Source of the DNA: Pseudomonadota bacterium
GTDB taxonomy: Bacteria; Pseudomonadota; Alphaproteobacteria; Caulobacterales; Caulobacteraceae
Direction of reading: 5' to 3'
DNA: 64,000 bases
NCBI GenBank assembly: GCA_023456105.1
Contig: JAEYAO010000113.1
Coordinates: 8,758 to 72,757 of the forward strand
Every line of letters starts with the position of its first letter. Position 1 is the stretch's first letter. Shown one piece after another: positions 27,646 through 36,211 of this stretch. Position numbers and translations under genes: made by a program. The notes under the pieces were generated by a model, which was given only the letters and a program-made list of their open reading frames with translations, made no database searches and was not told the origin of the DNA.

Positions 27646-28680
27646 GTGACTTCCGACAACGACATTGTGGTGATCGGCGCGGGCGTCCTGGGTCTCTGCG
27701 CGGCGCTGGAGCTTCAACGGCGTGGTCGCACGGTGACGGTGATCGATCCGGGCGGGGAGAACGCCTCTTCAGTCGCCGCCGGCATGATCGCGCCGGCCAT
27801 GGAAGCGGCGATCGAGAAGCTCGACGCCGATCATGCGGCCCTGCTGCGGCGCGCCCGGAACATATGGCCGGAATTCGCCGAGGCGTTCGGCGTCACCCTG
27901 CTGGCGCCGGGCGCGGAATGGCGGGGGGGCGGGATCGACGAGGTCGAACGGCGCATGCAGGCGCTCGGCTTCGATGCGCAAAGAGACCGGGACGTGCTGA
28001 CCGCCCCGCAGGAACTGCAGGTCGATCCCATCCAGGCCATGTCGGCCATGCGTGAAAGGCTGCGGATCGTCGCGGACGAGGTCGAGACGATGCGGCGGGA
28101 GGATAGACGGTGGGCCGTCGGCTGCAGGGGGCATGACGCGGCGGCGAAGGTCGTCGTGCTGGCCACTGGCGCGGAGCCGGCTCCCACGGGGACGCCCAGG
28201 GCCACCGCCCGCCTGATCGAAGCAATCCAGCCGATCCGGGGACAGATCGGACGAATAGGGACGCGCCTTGTGGATCATGCCGTTCGCGGGCCCGGCGTCT
28301 ATGTCGCGCCAGGGATGGAGGGCGCGGTGGTCGGGGCCACCATGGACGCCGGGCGGCGGGACCTGGACCCCGACCTCGTCGACGGCGGACGGCTGATCAC
28401 CGTCGCCTCCGACTTGTTGTGCTGCGACCTGAGCGATCAAGCTGTCGAATGGAAAGTCGGCGTGCGAGGGGCCAGTCCGGACGGTCTGCCGATCGTGGGT
28501 CGCGCGCCGGGCGCCGAGGACATGTGGCTCTCGCTGGCGCCTCGTCGCAACGGCTGGCTGCTGGGGCCTTTGGCGGGCCGGATCATCGCCGACGGCGTGA
28601 GCGGCACAGGCCTGGGCGGCGACGCCCGGCGGCTGGATCCCGGGCGCTTCGGCATCGAAGACCCTCGTTTCGCCGAGTGA
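27646..28680 (+). CDS. FAD-dependent oxidoreductase (DAO family)
   Basis: This 344-residue flavoenzyme has the FAD-binding motif DIVVIGAGVLGLCAALELQR at about 6-25 and, near the end, GLPIVGRAPGAEDMWLSLA followed by GWLLGPLAGRIIADGVSG, the usual second FAD contact of D-amino-acid/glycine oxidases. It may oxidise an amino acid or similar amine. ThiO-like activity was considered, but no thiamine genes are nearby. I chose GTG 27646 (MTSDNDIVVIGAG); an in-frame GTG at 27631 is also possible. Confidence 0.82.
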   Translation: MTSDNDIVVIGAGVLGLCAALELQRRGRTVTVIDPGGENASSVAAGMIAPAMEAAIEKLDADHAALLRRARNIWPEFAEAFGVTLLAPGAEWRGGGIDEVERRMQALGFDAQRDRDVLTAPQELQVDPIQAMSAMRERLRIVADEVETMRREDRRWAVGCRGHDAAAKVVVLATGAEPAPTGTPRATARLIEAIQPIRGQIGRIGTRLVDHAVRGPGVYVAPGMEGAVVGATMDAGRRDLDPDLVDGGRLITVASDLLCCDLSDQAVEWKVGVRGASPDGLPIVGRAPGAEDMWLSLAPRRNGWLLGPLAGRIIADGVSGTGLGGDARRLDPGRFGIEDPRFAE

Positions 28681-28688
28681 GGTGAATA

Positions 28689-28703
28689 TTAGCGTTTGGT
28701 TAA
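28689..28703 (+). promoter_or_regulatory. CtrA-like box upstream of the lytic transglycosylase
   Basis: TTAG-N7-TTAA differs by one base from the CtrA consensus TTAA-N7-TTAA of Caulobacterales and lies 27 bases before the ATG at 28730. It suggests cell-cycle control of this wall enzyme. A longer reading frame starting at 28682 would place the box inside the gene, which is why I prefer the later start. Confidence 0.5.
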
Positions 28704-28729
28704 CCACGTTCGTCGATGGTCAACGCGCT

Positions 28730-29527
28730 ATGGCTGTTGGTGCGATTCCAGGCGGAAACGGAGTGGAGGCGGCGATCCGACGCGCCTCGCGCGCAACCGG
28801 CGTGGACTTCGACTTCCTGATGAAGACGGCCCGGCGAGAGAGCGCCATGAACCCGGCCGCCAAGGCGCGCACGTCTTCGGCGGCGGGGCTGTTTCAGTTC
28901 ATCGAGCAGACGTGGCTGGCGACGGTCAAGCAGCACGGGCCCAGCCATGGCTACGGCCAATACGCGGACCTGATCCACCGGGGCGGGGACGGGCGCTGGC
29001 GGGTGGAGGGGTCCGCGCGCAACGTGGTGCTGGATCTGCGCTTCGACGCCCAGGCGGCTTCCTCGATGGCGGCCGAACTGACGGCGTCCAACGCAGCCTA
29101 TCTGCGTGGCCGCACGGGTCAGGAGCCAGGCGCCGGCGATCTGTACGCGGCCCACTTCCTGGGGCCCGCCGGCGCCGCCAAGCTGATGGAGGCCATGCAG
29201 ACGCGGCCGGGCGCCAGTGCGGCGGCTCTGTTTCCCGATGCGGCATCCGCCAATCGTTCGATCTTCTATCGGGACGGCCGCTCGGCCACCGTGGCGGAGG
29301 TCCACGCCAATCTGCAGCGCTCCGCCGGCGGCGGCGCTCCCGCCGCGGGAACCGGGGCCACCGATGTTCCTGCGTCGAAACCATCGGATCCCGACATGAT
29401 GCTGGCCGCCCGGCTTGAGCGGATACGACAGGACCAGGGTTTGCTGGCGCTTCTTCTGGGGCAGGATGGATCGAGCGGAGGCGGCTTTGGCCAGGCGTTC
29501 ACGCCTCGCGCAGAGGATGCGGCGTAG
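28730..29527 (+). CDS. Lytic transglycosylase-like protein (SLT/GH23)
   Basis: This 265-residue protein cleaves, or once cleaved, the glycan strands of peptidoglycan. The SLT motif is FLMKTARRESAMNPAAKART, with the candidate catalytic Glu in the RRESAMNP segment, followed by SAAGLFQFIEQTWL and GDLYAAHFLGPAGAAKLM. There is no clear signal peptide from ATG 28730. Such short SLT proteins in Caulobacterales often serve flagella or other trans-envelope machines. The C-terminus is low-complexity and glycine-rich. A CtrA-like box lies upstream. Confidence 0.85.
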   Translation: MAVGAIPGGNGVEAAIRRASRATGVDFDFLMKTARRESAMNPAAKARTSSAAGLFQFIEQTWLATVKQHGPSHGYGQYADLIHRGGDGRWRVEGSARNVVLDLRFDAQAASSMAAELTASNAAYLRGRTGQEPGAGDLYAAHFLGPAGAAKLMEAMQTRPGASAAALFPDAASANRSIFYRDGRSATVAEVHANLQRSAGGGAPAAGTGATDVPASKPSDPDMMLAARLERIRQDQGLLALLLGQDGSSGGGFGQAFTPRAEDAA

Positions 29528-29541
29528 TCTTCAACGCATGG

Positions 29542-29556
29542 TAAACCGCGCGTTAA
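29542..29556 (+). promoter_or_regulatory. CtrA-like half box upstream of the DUF2336 gene
   Basis: TAAA-N7-TTAA has one perfect TTAA half-site and one with a mismatch at its second base. It lies about 50 bases before the ATG of the DUF2336 gene and echoes the box upstream of the transglycosylase. Cell-cycle control is inferred and weak on this evidence alone. Confidence 0.35.
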
Positions 29557-29607
29557 GCAACATGGGCGGATGATCGACCGACCATCCGATCCCGCTGCGA
29601 GCCCCCG

Positions 29608-30741
29608 ATGACCGCCTTTCGCGCCCGCCTGACCGATGTCGACATCCGCCGGCTGGTCAAGGCCGAGGACGAAGACGAGCGCGCCGAGGCCGCGCATAAG
29701 CTGTGCCGCAGCATGGAGCGGATTCCGCTCGATCCGACGGACCGGGCGGCGGCGCAGAAGATACTGCGTGTTCTGGCGCAGGACGCGGCTGAGCTCGTCA
29801 GGCGCGCCATGGCCGTGACGCTGAAGAGCTCGGACCTCATTCCCAACGACGTGGCGCGGAGGCTGGCGGCGGACGTCGACTCGATCGCCTTGCCGCTGAT
29901 CGGCTTCTCGCCGGCCTTCGGCGACGACGACCTGATCGAGATCGTGCGGGCCGGCTCGGCCGCGCGTCAGACGGCGGTGGCCGCGCGTCCTCGCGTGTCG
30001 CGCGACGTGGCCGAGGTCCTGGCGGCCGAGGGCGCGGAGACCGCCGTGCGAACCTTGGCCGCGAACGACAACGCCGACCTGTCCGAGCGGTCGCTGGGCG
30101 TCATCGTCGATCGGTTCGGCGGCGCGCCGGAAGTCGTGGCCGCCGTGGCCTACCGCCAGGCGCTGCCGCTGGAGATCACCGAACGGCTGATCGCCTGCGC
30201 CAGCGATGCTGTGCGCGAACACCTGGTCACACGCCACGCCGTCACGGCCGAGACGGCCATTCGCCTGTCGCAGTTCGCACGCGAGCGGGCGACCGTCGAT
30301 CTGGTGGACCAAGCGGCGGCCAGCGCCGACATCGGCGCGTTCGTGACCCAATTGAACGCGCGGCGAGCGCTGACCGCTTCGCTGCTGCTGCGTGGGCTGG
30401 CGCGTGGTCAGATGACGCTGCTGGAGCATGGGCTGGCCGAACTGGCGAACACGCCGCACGCGCGCGCCTGGCAGATGGTGCACGACGCCGGACCGCTGGG
30501 GCTCAAGGCGATCTATGACCGCGCGGGACTGCCGCCGCGCCTGTTCCAGGCCTTCCGGGCCGGGGTGGACACCTGGCGCGCCTTGCAAGCCGAGGGCGTC
30601 GACACCAGTGGCGACGTATTCCGCAGCAGGATGCTGGAGCGATTCCTGACGCAGCGGCCGACCACGTCTCGTGACGACCTGGCCTATCTGATGGAGCGGC
30701 TGGATGCGCCCGCCCGGCCGCAACATCGGGCCGCCGCCTGA
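29608..30741 (+). CDS. DUF2336 domain protein
   Basis: This 377-residue, all-helical cytoplasmic protein belongs to the alphaproteobacterial DUF2336 family. It has repeated units such as LVRRAMAVTLKSSDLIPNDV, followed by IALPLIGFSPAFGDDDLIEI and ANDNADLSERSLGVIVDRFG, which look HEAT-like. No enzyme motif is seen. The family often lies near motility and signalling genes; its molecular role is not established to my knowledge. A second DUF2336 gene lies 1.4 kb away on the opposite strand (32164-33294), with an Hpt gene and NAD kinase between them. Confidence 0.85.
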   Translation: MTAFRARLTDVDIRRLVKAEDEDERAEAAHKLCRSMERIPLDPTDRAAAQKILRVLAQDAAELVRRAMAVTLKSSDLIPNDVARRLAADVDSIALPLIGFSPAFGDDDLIEIVRAGSAARQTAVAARPRVSRDVAEVLAAEGAETAVRTLAANDNADLSERSLGVIVDRFGGAPEVVAAVAYRQALPLEITERLIACASDAVREHLVTRHAVTAETAIRLSQFARERATVDLVDQAAASADIGAFVTQLNARRALTASLLLRGLARGQMTLLEHGLAELANTPHARAWQMVHDAGPLGLKAIYDRAGLPPRLFQAFRAGVDTWRALQAEGVDTSGDVFRSRMLERFLTQRPTTSRDDLAYLMERLDAPARPQHRAAA

Positions 30742-30798
30742 TCGGGAATTCAGAAATAACGGCCTGCGGTGCGGCGGGCCTGTCCGGGTTTGAAAGCT

Positions 30799-31272
30799 TT
30801 ACGCCAGGTGCTCGGCGACACGCGCTTCGAGCGTCTCCGCCAGCGCCCTGCCGGTCGGATGGTCGTCGGTCTTGATGCCGTCGCGCACCACCGCTCGAAT
30901 CGCATCGACGTGGGCGTCGATGATGATCAGGGGAGCGTCCATGCGACGCGCGGGGTCGTCGAGCATCCGACACAGCGATCCAGCGACTCGCGTCACCAGC
31001 GGATACTCATAGGTGGTGCCGAGCCCTTTAAGGTCATGGGCGCGAAAGTAGAGAGCCTCGGCCGTCTCGGGCGTATAGCCGAGGCTGCGGATGTCGGCCT
31101 GCGCCTTGTCCAGCTTGGCGATCTCGTCCTGCAGCCACTGGGCGAACTGGGCGGACATGGCCTTCAGCGCTTCTTCGGCCTTGGCGATGGCGTCGGCGTT
31201 GATGCCGAAGCCGCCGCCGACCTTGGCGCGCAGGGTGTTGGGCGGCCTGATGACCTGGGCCGGATTGCTCAT
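30799..31272 (-). CDS. Hpt-domain phosphotransfer protein
   Basis: This 157-residue protein contains a histidine phosphotransfer motif, YFRAHDLKGLGTTYEY, with the phospho-accepting H79 in the expected HDLKGLG context. The surrounding sequence is helical (AEEALKAMSAQFAQWLQDEI), fitting a four-helix bundle. It would pass phosphate between a hybrid kinase and a response regulator. I set the start at ATG 31272 (MSNPAQVIRPPNTL); a frame upstream extends further but looks non-coding. A hybrid kinase in this window (5990-8056) has a C-terminal receiver, but a direct link is speculation. Confidence 0.85.
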   Translation of the reverse strand: MSNPAQVIRPPNTLRAKVGGGFGINADAIAKAEEALKAMSAQFAQWLQDEIAKLDKAQADIRSLGYTPETAEALYFRAHDLKGLGTTYEYPLVTRVAGSLCRMLDDPARRMDAPLIIIDAHVDAIRAVVRDGIKTDDHPTGRALAETLEARVAEHLA

Positions 31273-31333
31273 GGACGACTTCCCAGACGATTTCCGCCGA
31301 GCATGCCGCCGCGGCCTTAACATAGGGTGACCG

Positions 31334-32143
31334 CTATCCGGCGAACTGCTCCGCCAGCACCCGCTCGTCAAAAGAGCGGCCTGCGTCGAACAGCATGGTC
31401 AGCTGCAGGTCTCGGCGCTCGAACACGTCCACGCGGGCGACCCTTCGCACCTCGAACCCGTCCGCTGTGGCGCTGACCGGCCGCTTGTCCGACTCCAGCA
31501 CCTCGAACCGCACTCGGGCGCCGTGGGACAGAAGCGCGCCGCGCCAGCGACGCGGCCGAAAGGCGCTGATGGGCGTCAGCGCCAGGATGCGTGCATCCAA
31601 AGGGATGATCGGCCCATGGGCGGACAGGTTGTAGGCGGTGGACCCGGCCGGCGTGGCGACCAGGCAGCCGTCGCAGATCAGTTCCTCAAGGCGCACCTTG
31701 CCGTCGATGCTGATCCGCAGCTTGGCGCTTTGGCGTGTCTGGCGCAGCAGCGAGACCTCGTTCAGGGCAAGGCCGGTCTGCACCGCTCCTGTTTCGCTCC
31801 AGGCGTCCATCTGCAACGGATGGATCACCGTCCGTTCGGCCTGGGCGATCCGCTCCAGAAGACCATCTTCGGCGTAGTCGTTCATCAGAAAACCGACCGA
31901 TCCTCGGTTCATGCCGAACACCGGGGTGCCGCGCCGGAGATTGGCGTGGAGTGTCTCCAGCATCTGACCGTCGCCTCCCAGGGAGACGATGACGTCGGCT
32001 TCGTCCTCGGTGACGCCGCCATAACGTGCGGACAGCTCACGCCGGGCCGACTGCGCCTCTGGCCGGTCGCTGGCGACGAAAGCCAGGCGCGGACTTGCGC
32101 CTTCCGGACGTGGATCAAGGTCAGTGGTCACGGCCGCAGGCAA
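31334..32143 (-). CDS. nadK: NAD kinase
   Basis: This enzyme phosphorylates NAD to NADP in the cytoplasm. It has 269 residues. The NAD kinase signature is VSLGGDGQMLETLHANLRR with GGDG at 56-59, followed by FGMNRGSVGFLMND and GCLVATPAGSTAYNLSAHGP, all conserved. It sits between the Hpt gene and the second DUF2336 gene on the same strand with short gaps, so the three could share a transcript. Confidence 0.96.
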   Translation of the reverse strand: MPAAVTTDLDPRPEGASPRLAFVASDRPEAQSARRELSARYGGVTEDEADVIVSLGGDGQMLETLHANLRRGTPVFGMNRGSVGFLMNDYAEDGLLERIAQAERTVIHPLQMDAWSETGAVQTGLALNEVSLLRQTRQSAKLRISIDGKVRLEELICDGCLVATPAGSTAYNLSAHGPIIPLDARILALTPISAFRPRRWRGALLSHGARVRFEVLESDKRPVSATADGFEVRRVARVDVFERRDLQLTMLFDAGRSFDERVLAEQFAG

Positions 32144-32163
32144 GCCTCAGCACGGCCCATGAG

Positions 32164-33294
32164 TCAAACCGCAGAGCCGTTAGGCGTCGCGGCCAGTTTT
32201 CGAAACAGCTGGGCGGCGCCTTCCCGCGTGACGACGGGCGGCCGCCATTCCGCAGGACCGCCCGGCAGGCCGCCGCACAGCCTGCGCACCTCAAGCAGCA
32301 TGGGGGAGAACACCGCCTTGTCGACGCCGGCGGCGGTGCAGGCGAGAAACAGCGTCTCCGGGCCCGGCGCGCGCAAGGCCGCCTGGATCTGGCTGAAGGG
32401 AAACCCCGTCAGCGCGGCCAGCACGTGTTCGAACAGGCTGAGGCGATCCTCCCGCAGGGCTCGCACCAATAGACCCGCACGGAGTTGACCGCCGGCCTGC
32501 AGCTTCATGACCAGGCGACGGTCAGCCTCGGCGTCGGCGGCTGAGTTGGTCCCCTCCAGGAAAAGCGGCCCGCTGCGGCCGCGCGCCTGTTCGACGGCAC
32601 GATCGATGGCGGGAGCCAGCCGCGCATCCTCGATCTTGAAGCGGTCGTTGATCGCCTCACGCAGCGCCTGACCCACCCATTCGTAGAGTTGCGCCGCCAG
32701 GGCTTCGGTCAGGCGTGGATGACGAGACAAGGGCGAGCGCAGCCCCGCGATCCGGCGAGAATGCTCCACCAGCCGACGCATCGCCTCGTCGTTGAGGCGC
32801 GCTGACGTGTTGCCGGCGAGCGCCGTCAGCGGCGCCGGTTCCGCCTGGTCGATGATTGCGTCGGCGACGACCGGGGAAAGGCGCGGGCGCCGCGCCACCT
32901 CGATCTGGTGCTCAAGCGTGGCCTCGACCAGGATGCGCAGGAGGTCGGCATCGGCCAGCAAGGGGCTGGCGGCGATAACCGGACGCGCGATTTCGATGTC
33001 GTCGAGGGCGAGGATGTGGATCAGCGCAGGCGGCGCCCAGTCGGCGTCCGCCAGGGCCTGCGACAGGGTGATCCGGATGTCCCGTTCAGCCTGCCTCGCC
33101 AAGGTCATGAAGATGTCGCCCAGAACAGGCGAAGCGCAGATGTCCGGCTGCGTTCTGCACAGCGTCAGCACCCCGTCCAGCAGTCGCCGCCGGTCTTCCG
33201 GCAAGCGGCTGTGCGCCAGTTCCACCAGCTCGGACAGCGAAAGCGCGTCTGATCCGGCGTGCCCGGACTGATCTTGCATGACGACGCTGGACAC
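32164..33294 (-). CDS. DUF2336 domain protein, second copy
   Basis: This 376-residue helical protein has the same architecture as the one at 29608. Similar blocks are LARQAERDIRITLSQALADA, IEIARPVIAASPLLADADLL and LVRALREDRLSLFEHVLAAL. The start is GTG 33294, with ATG 33279 as an alternative five codons later. The two copies have clearly diverged rather than recently duplicated. A hypothetical scaffold or signalling role is suggested only by the adjacent Hpt gene. Confidence 0.82.
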   Translation of the reverse strand: MSSVVMQDQSGHAGSDALSLSELVELAHSRLPEDRRRLLDGVLTLCRTQPDICASPVLGDIFMTLARQAERDIRITLSQALADADWAPPALIHILALDDIEIARPVIAASPLLADADLLRILVEATLEHQIEVARRPRLSPVVADAIIDQAEPAPLTALAGNTSARLNDEAMRRLVEHSRRIAGLRSPLSRHPRLTEALAAQLYEWVGQALREAINDRFKIEDARLAPAIDRAVEQARGRSGPLFLEGTNSAADAEADRRLVMKLQAGGQLRAGLLVRALREDRLSLFEHVLAALTGFPFSQIQAALRAPGPETLFLACTAAGVDKAVFSPMLLEVRRLCGGLPGGPAEWRPPVVTREGAAQLFRKLAATPNGSAV

Positions 33295-33421
33295 GGCGCT
33301 TCTCCGAATCCTCGTTGATCCGCGATGCCAGCTTGCGCGGCGAACCTTCGCTTAGCAACCTAAGCTTGACGCCGGGCGTGCGGCGTTCGACGCTGCCGAA
33401 GGCTGCAAGGGGGAAGAGGGC

Positions 33422-34186
33422 ATGGCGGACGAAGCAACCGGCGGAGTTCAAGCCCGGGTTTCAGCGGAGGAGTGGCGCGCACGCGTGGACCTCGCCGCGC
33501 TCTACCGTCTGGTGGCGCTGCACGGGTGGGACGACATGATCTTCACCCACATCTCCGCGCGCGTGCCCGGGCCCGAGCACCACTTCCTGATCAATCCGTA
33601 CGGCTGGTATTTCGAGGAGATGACGGCCTCTGCGCTGGTCAAGGTCGATCTGGATGGAAACATCGTCGATCAGACAGACAGCTTCATCAATCCGGCGGGG
33701 TTCACGATCCACTCCGCGGTGCATGCGGCGCGTGAGGACGCCCGGTTCGTGATGCACCTGCACACGGTCGCCGGCGTCGGGGTCGCCGCCCAGAAGGAAG
33801 GGCTTCTGCCGCTCGGCCAGAACGCCTGCCTGCTTCAGCATCAGGTGGCCTACCACGGCTACGAGGGTCTGGCGCTGAACCATGAGGAGCGAGAGCGTCT
33901 GGTGGCGGACCTGGGCGACAAGCCGCTGATGCTGCTGCGCAATCACGGGACGCTGGCGGTGGGGGAGACCGCGGCGCAGGCCTGGGTCGGGATGTTCTTT
34001 CTGGAGCGGGCCTGCGCACAGCAGATCGCGGCTCTCTCCGCCGGCCCCGAAGGGGTGCTGACGGCGCCGGACGCGGCCCAGGCCGAAACAAGGGAGCAGG
34101 GGCGCGGCATCGGCTTCATCTCGGCGCTGGCCTGGCCGGGCGCGCTGCGGATGCTGGATCGCAGGTCGCCGGGCTACGACGCATGA
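33422..34186 (+). CDS. Class II aldolase/adducin family protein
   Basis: This 254-residue protein has the metal-binding motifs of class II aldolases: HSAVHAAREDARFVMHLHT, with zinc ligands in HLH, and LMLLRNHGTLAVGETAAQAW with a third histidine. GWDDMIFTHISARVPGPEHH is the typical N-terminal part. Members act on sugar phosphates such as fuculose or ribulose phosphate, but many genes like this are of unknown function. Its stop overlaps the next start by 4 bases, coupling it to an outer-membrane-like protein, an odd pairing. Confidence 0.9.
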   Translation: MADEATGGVQARVSAEEWRARVDLAALYRLVALHGWDDMIFTHISARVPGPEHHFLINPYGWYFEEMTASALVKVDLDGNIVDQTDSFINPAGFTIHSAVHAAREDARFVMHLHTVAGVGVAAQKEGLLPLGQNACLLQHQVAYHGYEGLALNHEERERLVADLGDKPLMLLRNHGTLAVGETAAQAWVGMFFLERACAQQIAALSAGPEGVLTAPDAAQAETREQGRGIGFISALAWPGALRMLDRRSPGYDA

Positions 34187-34962
34187 AGGCGGCGACATGG
34201 GTGGTTGTGGCGGCGGGGGCGAGCCTTGCCGCCACACCCGCGCTGGCGGGCGCCTGGGTGCAGCCCAAGGGGCGGGCGCAGGTGATCGTCAAGGCCGAGG
34301 CGATGGAGGCCGACTCCGGCTTTGATCCAGCCGGCGACGAGCGGCCGTTGCCGGCGCCGCAGCAGGACGACGCCTTGAGCGTGTTCGCCGAATACGGCCT
34401 GACCGACCGACTGACGCTGCAGCTCAAGGGCGAGTGGCAGTCGGGCGAGGACGCCTTTGTCGATTATGATGGGCGCGGACCAATCGAGATCGGCGTGACC
34501 TGGCAGGCATGGCGCGACGATCGCACGGCCGTCAGCCTCTATGGCGGCTTCGCCGAAGCGGGCGATGGGCGCAACGCGGCCTATGCGCCTCCCGGCGTCG
34601 GCGAGCGCGACTGGGAGGCGCGGGCGTCGATCGGTCGGTCTTTCGGGGAGGGCGGCCGTGCCCGCTTCGGCTTTGACCGGAGCTTTGTGGAACTGCAGGC
34701 GGCCCGGCGCATCCGAGACGGCCTGCCGGACGAGACGCGGGTCGACTTCACCGCCGGCGCGCACGTCGGAGAGCGCTGGCTGGTGCTGGCGCAGGCCTAC
34801 GGCGGCGCGGCGGACGGCGGATCGCGCTGGCTGTCGGCGGAGACCTCCGTTGTGCGGCATCTGGGGACCTGGAGCGTCCAGGCCGGCTGGCGGCAGACGG
34901 TCGCCGGACGCGAGACGCCGATCTCTCGGGGCCCCGTTCTGGCGATCTGGAAAAGGTTCTGA
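34183..34962 (+). CDS. Exported beta-rich protein, probably outer membrane
   Basis: This 259-residue protein has a clear signal peptide, MKAATWVVVAAGASLAATPALAG, followed by alternating polar and hydrophobic stretches and a terminal phenylalanine (LAIWKRF), as in outer-membrane beta-barrels. I recognise no named family. The N-terminal segment AWVQPKGRAQVIVKAEAM and repeated glycine/aromatic strands fit a barrel of about 10-12 strands. It is coupled to the aldolase gene and sits 106 bases before the RND adaptor, but it does not look like a TolC-type channel. Confidence 0.7.
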   Translation: MKAATWVVVAAGASLAATPALAGAWVQPKGRAQVIVKAEAMEADSGFDPAGDERPLPAPQQDDALSVFAEYGLTDRLTLQLKGEWQSGEDAFVDYDGRGPIEIGVTWQAWRDDRTAVSLYGGFAEAGDGRNAAYAPPGVGERDWEARASIGRSFGEGGRARFGFDRSFVELQAARRIRDGLPDETRVDFTAGAHVGERWLVLAQAYGGAADGGSRWLSAETSVVRHLGTWSVQAGWRQTVAGRETPISRGPVLAIWKRF

Positions 34963-35068
34963 GCGGCGCGACGGAAACGAAGGGGCCCTGCGTTACAGAC
35001 ACTTAATGTTGCGCCGGCGCCCTGAACGGGTAAGTCGGTCGCGCCCTGACCGACGCGAGACCGCCAGC

Positions 35069-36211
35069 GTGATCAAACGCCACTTCTTTCTTATCGCCGC
35101 CGCCTGTGTTCTGGTCGCCATGGTCGTCGCCGCCGTCGTCAAGATCGGCTTTGGAGGCGATGGGGAAGGCGGAGCCGCAGGACCTGGCGGCGCGTCCGGC
35201 GGCGCCGGGCGGGGGCAACAGGTTTCCGAAGCGGTGGTCGCGCCGCGCCAGTTCTCCGATCAAATCCGGGTGCTGGGGGTGGCGAGGGGCCTGCGGTCCG
35301 TTAACATCACCTCTTCCACCACGGAACTGATCACCCGGGTCCTGTTCACCGATGGTCAGCGCGTGGCCGCCGGCGCACCGCTGGTGGAGCTGCAGGCGCG
35401 CGAGGAGGACGCCGCCATCATTCAGGCGCGCGCGGCCGTCGCCCAGGCGCGGCGCGAGTATGAACGCTATCAGACCCTGGCCGAGCGAGGCATCGCCGCC
35501 CGGGTGACGGCCGAGGATGCGGAGACGGCGCTGGAGACCGCGCAGGCGGAGCTGTCGGCGGCGCAGGCGCGGCGCGGCGATCGCCTTATACGCGCGCCCT
35601 TCGCCGGCACTCTGGGGCTCAGCACCGTCACCGCCGGCACCTTGATCAATCCCGGCGCGGTGATCGCGACGCTGGACGACACCTCTTCTGTGCGCGTCGA
35701 TTTCCCGCTGCCTGAGCGCTACCTCAGCCAGTTGAGACCCGGCGCGGTGATCACGGCGACGGCCGACGCATACGGCGACGAGACGTTCCAGGGCCGGATC
35801 GCCCTGATCGACACGCGCGTGAACGAGACCACGCGCGCCGCCACCGCGCGCGCCGAATTCGCGAATCCCGGCGGGCGCATCCGCCCCGGCATGCTGATGC
35901 GCGTCGCCGTCCAGCAGGGGCGGCGGCAGGCGCCGGCCGCGCCGGAGGCCGCGGTCCAGTATCAAGGCGAAGGCGCCTTCGTGTACCGCGTCGCACGCGG
36001 CGAGAACGGCTCGACCGCCCAGCGGGTCGAGGTTCAGACGGGCGCGGTCGAGAACGGCTTCGTCGAAATCATCTCCGGCCTTGAAGCCGGGGACCGGATC
36101 GTCGGCTCGGGCCTCAACCGCATCCAGCCCGGCGCGCCGGTGACGACGGCTTCAGGCCGTGGGCAGGGTGGAGCCCAGCTTGCACCGCAAGGCGGAGCCG
36201 CCGCGCAATGA
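35069..36211 (+). CDS. RND efflux pump periplasmic adaptor (MFP/HlyD family)
   Basis: This 380-residue membrane-fusion protein has an N-terminal membrane anchor (about 6-27), a glycine-rich linker, and then the lipoyl/hairpin core: VLFTDGQRVAAGAPLVELQA, a coiled-coil hairpin around AVAQARREYERYQTLAERG, and LIRAPFAGTLGLSTVTAG. It bridges the inner-membrane pump to an outer-membrane channel. The start is GTG 35069, giving MIKRHFFLIAAACVLVAMV. It overlaps the pump gene by 4 bases. No outer-membrane factor gene is in the window. Confidence 0.93.
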   Translation: MIKRHFFLIAAACVLVAMVVAAVVKIGFGGDGEGGAAGPGGASGGAGRGQQVSEAVVAPRQFSDQIRVLGVARGLRSVNITSSTTELITRVLFTDGQRVAAGAPLVELQAREEDAAIIQARAAVAQARREYERYQTLAERGIAARVTAEDAETALETAQAELSAAQARRGDRLIRAPFAGTLGLSTVTAGTLINPGAVIATLDDTSSVRVDFPLPERYLSQLRPGAVITATADAYGDETFQGRIALIDTRVNETTRAATARAEFANPGGRIRPGMLMRVAVQQGRRQAPAAPEAAVQYQGEGAFVYRVARGENGSTAQRVEVQTGAVENGFVEIISGLEAGDRIVGSGLNRIQPGAPVTTASGRGQGGAQLAPQGGAAAQ

